A stretch of DNA of 64,000 bases from Bifidobacterium avesanii (GTDB taxonomy: Bacteria > Actinomycetota > Actinomycetes > Actinomycetales > Bifidobacteriaceae), in NCBI RefSeq assembly GCF_009299475.1, contig NZ_WBSN01000008.1:39217-103216 (forward strand). The letters are read 5' to 3'. A program made the translations under genes and the position numbers. Under the pieces are notes generated by a model. That model was not told where the DNA came from, searched no databases, and worked only from the letters and a program-made list of their open reading frames with translations. Of the stretch, positions 54,935-63,849 are shown piece by piece; the first letter of the stretch is position 1, and the number at the start of each line of letters is the position of its first letter.

Positions 54935-56194
54935 CTACTTGACGGCCGCGTCAAGCTGCGACTGGAACTCTGCGAGCTTGTCGGCCGCGTTGGCGGCGGT
55001 GACGTCCTTGTTCTTCAGACCGTTGCCGAAGGTGGTGGCCGGATCCCAGAAGTTGTTCATCGCGGAGATGATCGGCTGGGTGACGGCGATCTTGGCGATG
55101 GTGTCCATCTGGGCCTTGGACGCCGGGTCGGTGGCGATGGAGGCGAGGGACTTGTCGGACGGGGTGACGCCGCTCATGGTGTAGTGCGACTTCTGCGAGT
55201 CGGTGGAGCCCAGGAAGGCGGCGAACTGCGCGGCGGCCTTGGCGTTCTTGGAGTTCGGGTTGTAGGCGGCGGCCTTGGAGCCGGAGAACGGGGTCATCGG
55301 GATGGATTCGCCGTTGATCGTGAAGCTCGGAGCCGGGGCGGCGGCGTAGTTGTCGCCGAGGGCGGCCTTGGCCTTGGACGCGTTCCACGTGCCGTCGAAG
55401 TAGGCGTCCACGGTGCCGTTCTGCAAGCCGGCGATGCCGGTGGTGCCGTCGTCCACGACGAAGTTCGGGTTGTTGGCGAGCTCGGCGAGGTACTTGGTCA
55501 CGTCGGTGGCCTTGTCGCCCAGCTTGATGCCGTCGGAGGCGGTCATGCCGTTGGAGCCGAAGAACTTGGCGCCGGCGCCGGTGTAGAACGCGGTGTAGTA
55601 CCAGGGGCCGCCGATCTGGAAGGCCACCTTGCCCTTGGCGAGCATGGCGTCGAGGGACTTGACGTCGTCGGCGGAGAACTTGGACTTGTTGTAGTACATG
55701 AACCAGGTGTTGCCGGTGTAGGGCACGCCGTAGAGCTTGCCGTCGGTGGAGGTGACGGACTGCAGGGTGGCCTCGTCGGACTGCTCCTTGACCTGCTTCT
55801 CGGCGTCGGTGCCGAGCTGGCCGATGGCCTTGGCGTCGATCAGGGTGCCGAGCTGGTCGTTGCCGAACATGTACACGTCGGCGGCGGAGGCGGCGTCCTG
55901 CTTGACGGTCTTGGAGGCGTCGTCCTCACCGACCACGTCGTTGGTCCACGTGATCTTGTACTCGGGATGCGCCTTCTCGAAGGCCTTCTCCACGGTGGTG
56001 AGCCAGGAGTCGCCGCTGGTGGACGCCTGATCGGCCTGCGGGGACCACACCTTGAGCGTCACGTCCGTGGCGCCGCCGGACGCGGAGCCGGTGGAGCCGG
56101 AACCGGAACCCGTGGAGGAGCCGCACGCGGCGAGCGGGGACAGCATGGCCACGGCGGCTGCGAGGCCGACGGCCTTCTTCCAATTGATCTTCAT
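54935..56194 (-). CDS. malE: Maltose/malto-oligosaccharide-binding lipoprotein (MalE type)
   Basis: This 419-residue receptor has lipobox LSPLAAC and a Ser/Gly-rich tether, then the family 1 binding fold (VTLKVWSPQADQ, ADVYMFGNDQLG, VAFQIGGPWYYTAF). Synteny with malF, malG and pullulanase supports a malto-oligosaccharide ligand. AGGAAAGGAAG precedes ATG 56194. Two ACGT-centred operator sites lie between it and the divergent GH13 gene. Confidence 0.93.
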   Translation of the reverse strand: MKINWKKAVGLAAAVAMLSPLAACGSSTGSGSGSTGSASGGATDVTLKVWSPQADQASTSGDSWLTTVEKAFEKAHPEYKITWTNDVVGEDDASKTVKQDAASAADVYMFGNDQLGTLIDAKAIGQLGTDAEKQVKEQSDEATLQSVTSTDGKLYGVPYTGNTWFMYYNKSKFSADDVKSLDAMLAKGKVAFQIGGPWYYTAFYTGAGAKFFGSNGMTASDGIKLGDKATDVTKYLAELANNPNFVVDDGTTGIAGLQNGTVDAYFDGTWNASKAKAALGDNYAAAPAPSFTINGESIPMTPFSGSKAAAYNPNSKNAKAAAQFAAFLGSTDSQKSHYTMSGVTPSDKSLASIATDPASKAQMDTIAKIAVTQPIISAMNNFWDPATTFGNGLKNKDVTAANAADKLAEFQSQLDAAVK

Positions 56195-56239
56195 CGATCT
56201 TCCTTTCCTCAAAAGATCCGCCGAGCGACCCATGTCGCC

Positions 56240-56378
56240 CTGCAAACGTTGTGGATGCCTGCGGGCTGATATTGCATACGTTCACTTCAGCGTGAAAACC
56301 GTCTGTCGAGTACCTGTGCAATGTCTTGCGCCGCATCAACAATTCTGACTATAACACGCTTTTTGCAAACGTTCGCAA
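56240..56378. promoter_or_regulatory. Divergent malE/GH13 promoter region with two maltose-type operators
   Basis: CTGCAAACGTTGTGGA (56240-56255) and TTGCAAACGTTCGCAA (56363-56378) resemble the site before the LacI gene at 48364. On the minus strand TATAGT near 56350 could be the malE -10. On the plus strand TTGCGC and TATAAC (about 56328 and 56351) could drive the GH13 gene, with the second operator just downstream. Confidence 0.65.
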
Positions 56379-56452
56379 TCCGTGTCACAATGAAGCCACC
56401 GATCGCTTCCGCCACGGTGGCGGAACGCTACGGAGCACAAGGATCGTGAACC

Positions 56453-58153
56453 ATGAACCAACCGCGACACGCCGGACGCCCATACCCCTCGCCAAGCTGG
56501 CTGGACGACGCCCGCTTCTACGAGATCTACCCCCAGTCCTTCGCGGACTCCAACGGCGACGGCATCGGCGATATCCCCGGCGCCGCCGCCAAACTCGACT
56601 ACATACGCGGCCTCGGCTGCAATGCGCTGTGGCTCAACCCGTGCTTCGACTCGCCGTTCCGCGACGCGGGCTACGACGTGCGCGACTACACCACGGTCGC
56701 CCCGCGCTACGGCACCAACGAGGACCTCGCCGCCCTGTTCGCGGCCGCGCACGAACGCGGCATGCACGTGCTGCTCGACCTCGTCCCCGGCCATACCAGC
56801 GAGGAGCATCCGTGGTTCGCCGCGAGCGCGCGGGCCGATCCGGCCGACCGCCGCACCGCAACCGGCGAGGACGTCTCCAACCGCTACATCTGGACCGATT
56901 CGTGGATCTCCGCCGCCGACGGCCTGCCGTTCGTCGCCGGCGAGACCGAGCGCAACGGCACCTACGTGCTCAACTTCTTCAAGTGCCAGCCCGCCCTCAA
57001 CTACGGCTTCGCGCACCCCCGCCGCGCATGGCAGTCCCCGGCGCTCGGCCCGGACGCCCTCGCCACCTGCGGCGCGATGCTGGACGTGATGCGCTTCTGG
57101 CTCTCGCGCGGGGCGGACGGATTCCGCGTGGACATGGCCGACAGCCTCGTCAAGGGCGACGACGAAGGCAAGCCATACACCATCCGCACTTGGCAATATC
57201 TGTTCTCGCGCATCCGACCGGAATTCCCCGAAGCGGCGTTCGTGTCCGAATGGGGGCGGCCCCGCGAGTCGATGGAAGCCGGGTTCGACATGGACTTCTA
57301 TCTCGACTGGCGATGGGACGGCAAGCCGAACGGCTACAACCGCCTGCTGCGCGACACGGACGACCCGCTCTCGCGCGACGGCGACCGCAGCTACTTCAAC
57401 GCCGACTCGGGCGCGTCCATCCGCCCGTTCCTCGACGACTATCTGCCGCAGCTGCGCGCCGCGGAGGCGCACGGCGGACGCTTCGACCTCATCACCTGCA
57501 ACCACGACACGCCCCGCACGGCCCAGCGCCTCACCGAACGCGAGCTCAAGGTGGCGTACGGCATGATCCTCACCATGCCCGGCTGCCCGTTCATCTACTA
57601 CGGCGACGAGATCGGCATGCGCTACCGTCCCCTGCCCACGTTCGAGGGCGGCTACGCGCGCACCGGCAGCCGCACGCCCATGCAGTGGGGCGCAGGCGGC
57701 GGCAAGGACGGCATCGGGGATTCGCGCTATCTGTCCGCCGACCCCGCGCCCGACGCGCCCACGGTCGCATCGGAATCCGCCCGCGACGATTCGCTGTACC
57801 AATGGGTGCGCGGCGTGCTCGCCCTGCGCGAGGCTCATCCGGCGCTGCGTTCGTCGGCCGGATTTGAAGTCGTCGCGACTCCGGAGCGTGGCCGGGCGTT
57901 CGCGTTTCTACGGACGCGGACGGCCACCGGGGACGCCGACGCCGACGATGCCGCCGGCGAGCGTCTGCTGGTCGCCATGAACCCCGGACGCGGACGGGAG
58001 ACGATCGCGGTCCCCTCCGGCGAGCGCGGCCCCGGACGCGGTGCCTCGTCCGGCCCCCTGCTCCAATGCGGCGACGCGCACGCGGCAATCGGAGCGGACG
58101 GCAACGGGCGGCTGACGCTCGGCCCGCAGAGTTTCGCGGTGTTCGCATGGTAG
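56453..58153 (+). CDS. GH13 alpha-glucosidase / oligo-1,6-glucosidase
   Basis: This 566-residue retaining glucosidase starts its barrel with FYEIYPQSFADSNGDGIGDI. GH13 regions are D109-H114 (DLVPGH), nucleophile D227 in GFRVDMAD, acid E266 in VSEWGRP, and transition-state stabiliser D352 in CNHDTPR. In characterised alpha-glucosidases the last motif is usually NHDQPR, so the Thr is a small deviation. It lacks a signal peptide and should release glucose from imported malto- or isomalto-oligosaccharides. It is divergent from malE, and its stop overlaps the start of the following HAD gene. Confidence 0.92.
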   Translation: MNQPRHAGRPYPSPSWLDDARFYEIYPQSFADSNGDGIGDIPGAAAKLDYIRGLGCNALWLNPCFDSPFRDAGYDVRDYTTVAPRYGTNEDLAALFAAAHERGMHVLLDLVPGHTSEEHPWFAASARADPADRRTATGEDVSNRYIWTDSWISAADGLPFVAGETERNGTYVLNFFKCQPALNYGFAHPRRAWQSPALGPDALATCGAMLDVMRFWLSRGADGFRVDMADSLVKGDDEGKPYTIRTWQYLFSRIRPEFPEAAFVSEWGRPRESMEAGFDMDFYLDWRWDGKPNGYNRLLRDTDDPLSRDGDRSYFNADSGASIRPFLDDYLPQLRAAEAHGGRFDLITCNHDTPRTAQRLTERELKVAYGMILTMPGCPFIYYGDEIGMRYRPLPTFEGGYARTGSRTPMQWGAGGGKDGIGDSRYLSADPAPDAPTVASESARDDSLYQWVRGVLALREAHPALRSSAGFEVVATPERGRAFAFLRTRTATGDADADDAAGERLLVAMNPGRGRETIAVPSGERGPGRGASSGPLLQCGDAHAAIGADGNGRLTLGPQSFAVFAW

Positions 58154-58929
58154 CGGCGGCAGAGGCGGCGGCTACTCGCTCGTTGCCATACGACGCGGTG
58201 TTCTTCGACCTGTACGGCACCTTGGTGGACATCCGCACCGACGAGGGGATGCCGGCCGCGTGGAATGCGCTGGCCACGGCGATCGGCACGGCGGACCCCA
58301 CGTCGCCGTACCGCGCCGCGGAGGATGCGCGCGACGCGTTCGAATGCGCGATGGCCCTGCACGAGCCCGCGGCGCCCGGCCCCGACTACGAGCCGGACGT
58401 GCTGCCCGCCTATCGGGCGCTGCTGCCCGGACTGTCCGGCGCGGAGGGCGACCGGGCGGCCCGCGCGCTGGCGTGGACGTTCCGCCGGGCCAGCACGCTG
58501 CTCTTGCGCCTGTACCCCGGCGCCCGGGACCTGCTGTCGTCGCTTCGCGGCGCGGGCGTGCGCGTGGTGCTGCTCAGCAACGCGCAGTCCTGCTACACGC
58601 GCCCGGAACTCGCGTCGCTAAGACTCGTGGGCGCGTTCGACCGCATGATCATCTCCAGCGAGGAGGGCGTGCGCAAGCCGTCCCCGCTCCTGTTCCGCCG
58701 TGCATTGGCCCTGGAGGGGCTCAACGACCATCCCAACCGCGCGCTCATGGTGGGCAACGATATCCGCTGCGACATTCTCGGCGCGCGGGCGGTCGGCATG
58801 GACGCCGTCTATGTGCACACCGCCATTTCCCCGGCCGGCGACCCGCCGACCTGTCCCGAGGCCGCGCTGTCCCTGCCCGGCGAGCCGAATCCCGACTATC
58901 ACATACTGAAAAAGCGATTCCTGACCTAG
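58147..58929 (+). CDS. HAD-like phosphatase coupled to the GH13 gene
   Basis: This 260-residue hydrolase has motif I VFFDLYGTLVD, motif II VVLLSNAQ, the motif III lysine in GVRKPSPLLF and motif IV LMVGNDIRCDILGA. The Tyr in DLYGT is common in this subgroup. Its ATG overlaps the GH13 stop codon (ATGGTAG), so the two are translationally coupled. A sugar phosphate such as glucose-1-phosphate or trehalose phosphate is a reasonable but unproven substrate. Confidence 0.87.
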   Translation: MVAAAEAAATRSLPYDAVFFDLYGTLVDIRTDEGMPAAWNALATAIGTADPTSPYRAAEDARDAFECAMALHEPAAPGPDYEPDVLPAYRALLPGLSGAEGDRAARALAWTFRRASTLLLRLYPGARDLLSSLRGAGVRVVLLSNAQSCYTRPELASLRLVGAFDRMIISSEEGVRKPSPLLFRRALALEGLNDHPNRALMVGNDIRCDILGARAVGMDAVYVHTAISPAGDPPTCPEAALSLPGEPNPDYHILKKRFLT

Positions 58930-59055
58930 CCTCCCGGATATCCCGCCCGAAAACCGGAATGGGACCGGCGGAATTCCGCCGATTTGCCATTCCGATCCGG
59001 ACGGGTTGCCGGGCCGGTTAGGTCAGAAATCGCTATGCTTTGCGGGGCGGAACGC

Positions 59056-61242
59056 TCAGCGCTTGCCGAACACGCCCTTCTTGGCGGCGACCATGAGGCC
59101 ACCGGCCACGAGCAGGGCCGCGGCGGCGAGCACCACGCCCATCACGGTCGCGCCGGTCTTGCCGAGCTTGCCGGCCACGGGGGCGGGCTGCTCGACCTTG
59201 CCGGAAGCGATCGGCTTGTTGGCGTTCTGGCCGTTCTCACCGGCGCCCGGCGTCACTTCGCCGGACTGGTTGCCCTCGGTGCCGGTGGGGCCGGCGAAGT
59301 TCTTGATCGTCACGGTCTTGCCGGACTGGCGGCCGGTGACGGTCAGGGTGTACTTGCCGTCCTGCTTGACGTACTGGCTCAGGTCCAGCGTGGTGGTGCC
59401 GGCGGTCTGGACGCGCACACCGGACAGGCCGGTGGTGTCGGCAGAGGCGGCCACGGTCTTGCCCTGGTCGTCCGTGAGCTTGTAGGAGAGCACGGCGTCG
59501 CCGTTGAACCCGGTCGCGTCGAAGACCTGGTTCTTGTTGTCCTGCGCCTTGACCTCGGCCTTCGCGGACAGCGCGTCCTGGTCGGCCTTGTCGGTGGCCA
59601 GGCCCAGCGCCTTGGCGATGGTGTAGAAGTTGTCGGTCTGGTCGGTCAGGCCGTCGACGCGGGAGGCGCCGGGGCCGGAGGCGGCGATGCGCAGCTGGGT
59701 GCCGGTGTGGCTCATGTTGCCCTGGGCGCCGTCGAACTTCTCCTCGGTGTTGGCGTCGCCGTTCTCGCCCTGCGTGTACTCGTCGTTGTCGATCGGGTCG
59801 CCGTTCTCGTCCTGGTAGACCGGGGCGTCGGAGGTGCCGTAGGAGACGACCATCTTCTCGCCGAGCTTGTTCTTAAGCACGGTGCTCAGCGCGTAGTACG
59901 GCTGAGCCTCGACGATCTGCGAGGTGTGGGCGTGGTCGGCGGTCACGATGATCAGGGTGTCCTTGAGGTCCACCTTCTTCAGGGCCGCGGAGACGGCGGC
60001 GTCGAGGTCGTCGGTCTCGCCGATCTGGCCGCAGGCGTTGGCGTTGTGATCCTGCTTGTCGATGGACGCGCCCTCGACCTGCAGGAAGAAGCCGTTGCTC
60101 TTGCCGTTCGGGTTGCCCTGCAGCAGATCCAGCGCCTTGTTGGTGAAGTCGGCCAGGGAGGCGCCCTGGTTGCCGAGCCACTTGTCGTTCACGGTGCAGG
60201 TGGTCGGGTTCTCGTCCTTGGCCGGGTCGGCCTTGGTGGCGACGGACGGGTTGAACTTGGTGGGCAGGTTGCCGTCGCCGAGGAGGGCGAGCACCGGGCT
60301 GTTCTGGTCGGCGGACTTCAGGTTCTTGAAGCCGTTGACGTCACCGGACTGGACGGTCTGGAAGCCGCGGTCCTTGGCCTGCTGCCACAGGGTGTTGCCG
60401 TTCTGGTCGAACTGGTTGAAGTACTTGGAGCCGCCGCCGATGGTGACGTCGGCGCGGGTGTCGAGCAGCTGCTCGGAGATGGAGCCGATGCCGCCGTTGA
60501 CCTTGAGCTGGTCGGCAAGGCAGTTCTTGGCCTGGTTGCCGTCGGTCGCCGGATCGATCTTGCCGTCGCCGTTGGTGTCGGTCTTGCCGTCCCACTTGCC
60601 CTGCGGGCCGTAGCAGGCGCGCTCGGAGGAGTGGGATTCGAGGACGGCCGGGGTGGCGTCCTGGATCTCGGCGGTGGTCACGTTGCCGGTGGCCTTGCCG
60701 GCCGCCTTGGCGAGCTCGATGAGGTTGAGCTGCGGGTTGCCCTTCACGTCGATGTCCACGGCGTTGTTGTAGGTCTTGGTGCCGGTGGCCCAGCTGGAGC
60801 CGGACGCGGAGGAGTCGGTGACCGGGGTGATCACGCCGGCGGTCTTGGAGCCGGCCAGCTTGCCGGTCTTGTCCTTGGCCACGAGGCTGTCGTTGGAGTT
60901 GGCGCCCAGCGAGAAGGTGGTGTACTGGCCGGTGCCGACCTCGGTGTCGCCGAGGGCGCTCGGCTGGCCGATCTTGTCGATGCCGTCGAAGCTGCCGTTC
61001 ACGCCGTGCAGGTAGTTGCGCGCGACGGTGATCTCGGAATCGCCCATGCCGTCGCCGATGAAGAGGATGACGTTCTTCGCGCTCTTGGATCCGATGGTGG
61101 CAATGCGCTGGGCGCCGCCGTGCACGGAAAGCGCGTCCACGCCCTTGCCGTCGGCCGCGTTGGCCATGCCAGGAAGCGCCGCCAGCATGGCGAGCGACGC
61201 GACGGCCGCGCAGGCCGCCTTGAGTCCCTTGTGTTGCTTCAC
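59056..61242 (-). CDS. Cell-wall-anchored alkaline phosphatase
   Basis: This 728-residue exported enzyme has a signal peptide (about 1-29, GMANA end), metal-binding GDGMGDSE (D64), the nucleophile segment VTDSSASGSSWATG (S144) and VTADHAHTSQIVE. The C-terminus carries a sortase-like signal (LGKTG, hydrophobic span, KKGVFGKR), preceded by an Ig-like region (about 590-660) and a Pro/Gly linker. It should be displayed on the cell wall and release phosphate from organic esters. GTG 61242 is the start. A threefold 11-bp direct repeat upstream looks like a PHO box. Confidence 0.93.
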   Translation of the reverse strand: MKQHKGLKAACAAVASLAMLAALPGMANAADGKGVDALSVHGGAQRIATIGSKSAKNVILFIGDGMGDSEITVARNYLHGVNGSFDGIDKIGQPSALGDTEVGTGQYTTFSLGANSNDSLVAKDKTGKLAGSKTAGVITPVTDSSASGSSWATGTKTYNNAVDIDVKGNPQLNLIELAKAAGKATGNVTTAEIQDATPAVLESHSSERACYGPQGKWDGKTDTNGDGKIDPATDGNQAKNCLADQLKVNGGIGSISEQLLDTRADVTIGGGSKYFNQFDQNGNTLWQQAKDRGFQTVQSGDVNGFKNLKSADQNSPVLALLGDGNLPTKFNPSVATKADPAKDENPTTCTVNDKWLGNQGASLADFTNKALDLLQGNPNGKSNGFFLQVEGASIDKQDHNANACGQIGETDDLDAAVSAALKKVDLKDTLIIVTADHAHTSQIVEAQPYYALSTVLKNKLGEKMVVSYGTSDAPVYQDENGDPIDNDEYTQGENGDANTEEKFDGAQGNMSHTGTQLRIAASGPGASRVDGLTDQTDNFYTIAKALGLATDKADQDALSAKAEVKAQDNKNQVFDATGFNGDAVLSYKLTDDQGKTVAASADTTGLSGVRVQTAGTTTLDLSQYVKQDGKYTLTVTGRQSGKTVTIKNFAGPTGTEGNQSGEVTPGAGENGQNANKPIASGKVEQPAPVAGKLGKTGATVMGVVLAAAALLVAGGLMVAAKKGVFGKR

Positions 61243-61377
61243 TTCAGTTTCCTTTCAACGTCGGGCTCGTGCCGTCCCCCGAAGGTGTCGACGGTGGGGA
61301 CCGCATCCAGCGGCCTCCGGCCCAGACACGACCAGCTTCGACCAGCAACGCAACCGGAAGGCGACCGCAAACGATCA

Positions 61378-61410
61378 TGTCCGGTAACTTCCGGTGAACT
61401 TCCGGCAAAC
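61378..61410 (-). promoter_or_regulatory. Putative PHO box of three 11-bp direct repeats
   Basis: On the minus strand GTTTGCCGGAA (61410-61400), GTTCACCGGAA (61399-61389) and GTTACCGGACA (61388-61378) abut in exact 11-bp register. Actinobacterial PhoP sites are built of 11-nt direct repeat units containing GTTCACC. The site lies 136 bp upstream of the alkaline phosphatase start, so phosphate-starvation control is likely. Confidence 0.7.
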
Positions 61411-61507
61411 ACGCTCGATAACAACAACCGTTCTCAAAGCGTTACGTAGATCGGCGTCCGACGACGGATTCGCCGCGTGGGATCAGCCGCGTGGGATAAT
61501 GGGACGC

Positions 61508-61879
61508 ATGACCGATTACCGTTACGACGACGAGCCTTCCGCCGCGGACCACGTGGTCGCGCAGCTGGAGCGCGTCAACGCGAAGGTGGATGAGATGCGA
61601 GCGAAGATGGAGCAGGACCCGGATTCCATGGGCGACAAGATCCTCAAGGCGGCGCTGCCCTCCGTCGCGGGACTGGTGGCCGGCAAGCTGTTCGATATGG
61701 CATGGAACCGCGGCACGGCCAAGCGCTTCGGCGACGTGCGTCAGGAATCCGCCAAGGGCCTGCTGCTCTCCGTCGCGTTCGCCGCGCTGTCCGCCGCAGT
61801 GGGCGCCGCGGTCGCCACGCTGTCCACCCGCAGCTCGCAGGCCATCGTCGATCGTCGCCACCGTCGCGCACACCGCTAG
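61508..61879 (+). CDS. DUF4235 family membrane protein
   Basis: This 123-residue protein has an acidic N-terminal helix (about 15-42), then the DUF4235-like core ILKAALPSVAGLVAGKLFDM with the following Trp, and a second hydrophobic segment (LLLSVAFAALSAAVGAAVAT). It ends in a basic cluster (DRRHRRAHR). The family is small, membrane-bound and of unknown role in actinobacteria. It is divergent from the phosphatase gene. An ATG at 61499 is an alternative start. Confidence 0.75.
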   Translation: MTDYRYDDEPSAADHVVAQLERVNAKVDEMRAKMEQDPDSMGDKILKAALPSVAGLVAGKLFDMAWNRGTAKRFGDVRQESAKGLLLSVAFAALSAAVGAAVATLSTRSSQAIVDRRHRRAHR

Positions 61880-62273
61880 CGCCGTCTGCGTTGCTCATTG
61901 CGCCGTCTTCGACTCTGATGACGTCGCACCCGCATCGTCTACGTCATCCGCGCCGTTTGCGTCACTCGCGGCGCTGATGGTGCCACCGCCGCATCGTCGC
62001 CGCCGCTCGTTCGCCACGGTCTGCACCTCCGCTGATCGCGCAACCACTGGCTGCACACCCACTAGCTGCGTCGTCATCATCGTCCATTCGTTCCAACCTG
62101 CGCCCCGAAATCGCGGCTTGGAACAATCACCCTGTTTTTTCCACTCCGTTGGCGCCCAATTCGCCGTCATTCGTTCCAATCCGCAATGTCAAGGACGCAG
62201 GTTGGATCGAATGAGGGTTCCGCAACGGGCGCAAACGTTGGACACGGGCTCCGGCCGGCGCGATACTTGAGCC
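61880..62273. other. Gene-free region with related inverted repeats
   Basis: CATTCGTTCCAACCTGCG (62085-62102) has a 17-of-18 match on the opposite strand ending near 62214. CATTCGTTCCAATCCGC (about 62168-62184) and GCGGCTTGGAA (about 62113-62123) are further copies, making two neighbouring hairpins. GCAAACGTTGG near 62230 resembles half of a LacI operator. The nitroreductase promoter should lie here. Confidence 0.6.
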
Positions 62274-63059
62274 ATGACACTGATTTCCAACGGCACCATC
62301 GATGCCCTGCTCAACCGTCGTTCCATTCGCGCCTTCGCCCCGGACCCCATCGACGCCGACACCGTCGAAACGCTGGAGACCGTGGCCCAGCACGCCGCCT
62401 CCAGCCAGTACCTCAACGACTGGTCCGCGATCCGCGTCAAGGATCAGGCGCTCAAGGACCGCATGGCCGAGATCGGCCGGCAGCCGTACATCGCCACCGC
62501 CCCGCTGCTGTACGTGTTCGTGGCCGACGAGCACCGCAACGCCCTGATCGCCGACGCCAAGGGCGTGCCCACCGATCCGGACGCCTACGGTCTGGCCGCC
62601 AGCTACCGCTTCACGCAGGCGCAGAACGACGCCGTGCTCGCCCTGCACGCCATGGAGACCGCCGCCTATTCGCTGGGTCTCGGCTGCGTGATCCTCGGTT
62701 CGCTGCTCAACGATGTGCCCGGTCTGATCGACGCACTGCACCTGCCTCAGTACACCTACCCGGTGCTGGGCCTCGCGATCGGCAAGCCGGCGCAGGATCC
62801 GGCCGTCAAGCCCCGCATGCCGCGCGACCTGCAGTTCTTCGACGACGCCTATCCGACCGACGACGAGGCGACTGCGGCCATTCGCGAACGCATCACCGAG
62901 TTCGACGCCACCGTGCACCAGTACTACGATCTGCGCCATGCGGATCGTCCGGTGGATGCGTTCAGCGACCAGATCGCCAAGCTCGCCGCCCAACAGATGG
63001 ACGACGCCCACAAGGTCCTCCCCCTCGCCGCCGCCCAAGGCTTCCGCCTCGACCGTTAG
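62274..63059 (+). CDS. NfsA-type FMN nitroreductase
   Basis: This 261-residue flavoenzyme starts with LLNRRSIRAFAPDPID, the nitroreductase FMN-binding motif, and continues QHAASSQYLNDWSAIRV, then AMETAAYSLGLGCVILGSL (FMN-ribityl and dimer region). The length and the C-terminal extension (about 190-261) fit the NfsA/FRP group, which reduces quinones, nitroaromatics or FMN with NADPH. It stands alone before a large palindrome. Confidence 0.9.
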   Translation: MTLISNGTIDALLNRRSIRAFAPDPIDADTVETLETVAQHAASSQYLNDWSAIRVKDQALKDRMAEIGRQPYIATAPLLYVFVADEHRNALIADAKGVPTDPDAYGLAASYRFTQAQNDAVLALHAMETAAYSLGLGCVILGSLLNDVPGLIDALHLPQYTYPVLGLAIGKPAQDPAVKPRMPRDLQFFDDAYPTDDEATAAIRERITEFDATVHQYYDLRHADRPVDAFSDQIAKLAAQQMDDAHKVLPLAAAQGFRLDR

Positions 63060-63123
63060 TCCCAGCCCTTCCTTATCCCTTCAAGGGGCCTCACAAGCCT
63101 AGGCGCGACAGTTGTTCCGCAAA

Positions 63124-63229
63124 GGTTTGTGGCGGCGGACACGATGCTGGACCGTAAGCTAGCGAGCGTATGCGAGCGATGGCCGAACGGCCTCGAGTGT
63201 GTCCAGCATCGTGTCCGCCGCCACAAACC
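63124..63229. repeat. 106-bp element with perfect 29-bp inverted ends
   Basis: Bases 63124-63152 and 63201-63229 are exact reverse complements (outer GGTTTGTGGCGGCGGACA). The 48-nt centre has minor pairing (GGCCGAACGGCC). It lies between the convergent nitroreductase and the small zinc-ribbon gene. It has no U tract, so it is either a very strong shared terminator or a MITE-like insertion. Confidence 0.85.
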
Positions 63230-63243
63230 GTAGAGTCATATGA

Positions 63244-63498
63244 CTAGCGCCGCCGCGGCTTGTACCCCTTCTTGCGGCTGTGCGGCTTGATCTGCTGATT
63301 CAACGGCACATAGGTGTGCGCGTTAGCCGGATCATGGCTGGTCAGATGCCACGATCCGCAATACTGGCACCGGTACACCCACAGCTCCGATCCCCGCTCC
63401 GTGAAGCACTGGTCCGCGGCATGCTGCGCCTGCACCTTGTCGTGATACATGATCTTGTTCGACGTGGCGCAGCGCTTGGGAATGAAATAGTGGGCCAT
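63244..63498 (-). CDS. Small zinc-ribbon-like protein, 84 residues
   Basis: The protein starts MAHYFIPKRCATSNKIMYHD and carries YRCQYCGSWHLTS (near residues 46-58), a CxxC followed by His that resembles one zinc-ribbon knuckle; C11 and H/C residues nearby could complete the site. The tail is very basic (KKGYKPRRR). Similar small C-x2-C-x3-WHL proteins occur in actinobacteria and their phages, without known function; nucleic-acid binding is plausible. It follows a 58-residue membrane protein gene by 14 bp. Confidence 0.75.
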   Translation of the reverse strand: MAHYFIPKRCATSNKIMYHDKVQAQHAADQCFTERGSELWVYRCQYCGSWHLTSHDPANAHTYVPLNQQIKPHSRKKGYKPRRR

Positions 63499-63512
63499 AA
63501 CAAGCCCCGAGT

Positions 63513-63689
63513 CTAGCCTCGCTTGGTGACACCCGCAGCAAAGGCGCGCAGGTTCGCCAGGAACGCGCATGCGACGCATACGGTCAGCGCCAGATATCCC
63601 CAGTGCGCGCCCTGCTGCGTGGCCGCCACGAAGGTTTCGGATCCGCGTTCGCCGGCGCCGGTCTGGGCCACGGACAGGAACAGGGACAT
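63513..63689 (-). CDS. 58-residue predicted membrane protein
   Basis: A complete frame starts MSLFLSVAQTGAGERGSETF at ATG 63689 and stops at 63513. It has one hydrophobic span (about residues 32-53, YLALTVCVACAFLANLRAF) and ends GVTKRG. It has no overlapping better candidate and lies 14 bp upstream of the zinc-ribbon gene in the same direction, so a two-gene operon is likely. No clear ribosome site is seen. Family and role unknown. Confidence 0.6.
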   Translation of the reverse strand: MSLFLSVAQTGAGERGSETFVAATQQGAHWGYLALTVCVACAFLANLRAFAAGVTKRG

Positions 63690-63795
63690 CAATCAGTGTG
63701 AGATCGGTCCTGCTCAGTCAGACGGCCGCGCACGCCTCCGGATGCGATCCCCGTGGGAAACGGCGATCGGCCCGTATGGAACCGACCCGCGCGAA

Positions 63796-63821
63796 GGCCG
63801 GCCGGGTAAACCCGGCCGGCC
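63796..63821. terminator. GC-only hairpin downstream of the rRNA terminator
   Basis: GGCCGGCCGGGT (63796-63807) pairs with ACCCGGCCGGCC (63810-63821) across a 2-nt loop. It may back up the 5S terminator on the minus strand, but it lacks a U tract. Confidence 0.5.
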
Positions 63822-63849
63822 GGTGGATATGGGAACACCCCGGGTGAAA

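Noticed and set aside
58984..61449. 821-residue open frame on the plus strand opposite the alkaline phosphatase
   Set aside because: It is antisense to a gene with clear catalytic motifs and signal peptide; its Gly/Val/Leu/Arg-rich composition is the usual GC-rich shadow.
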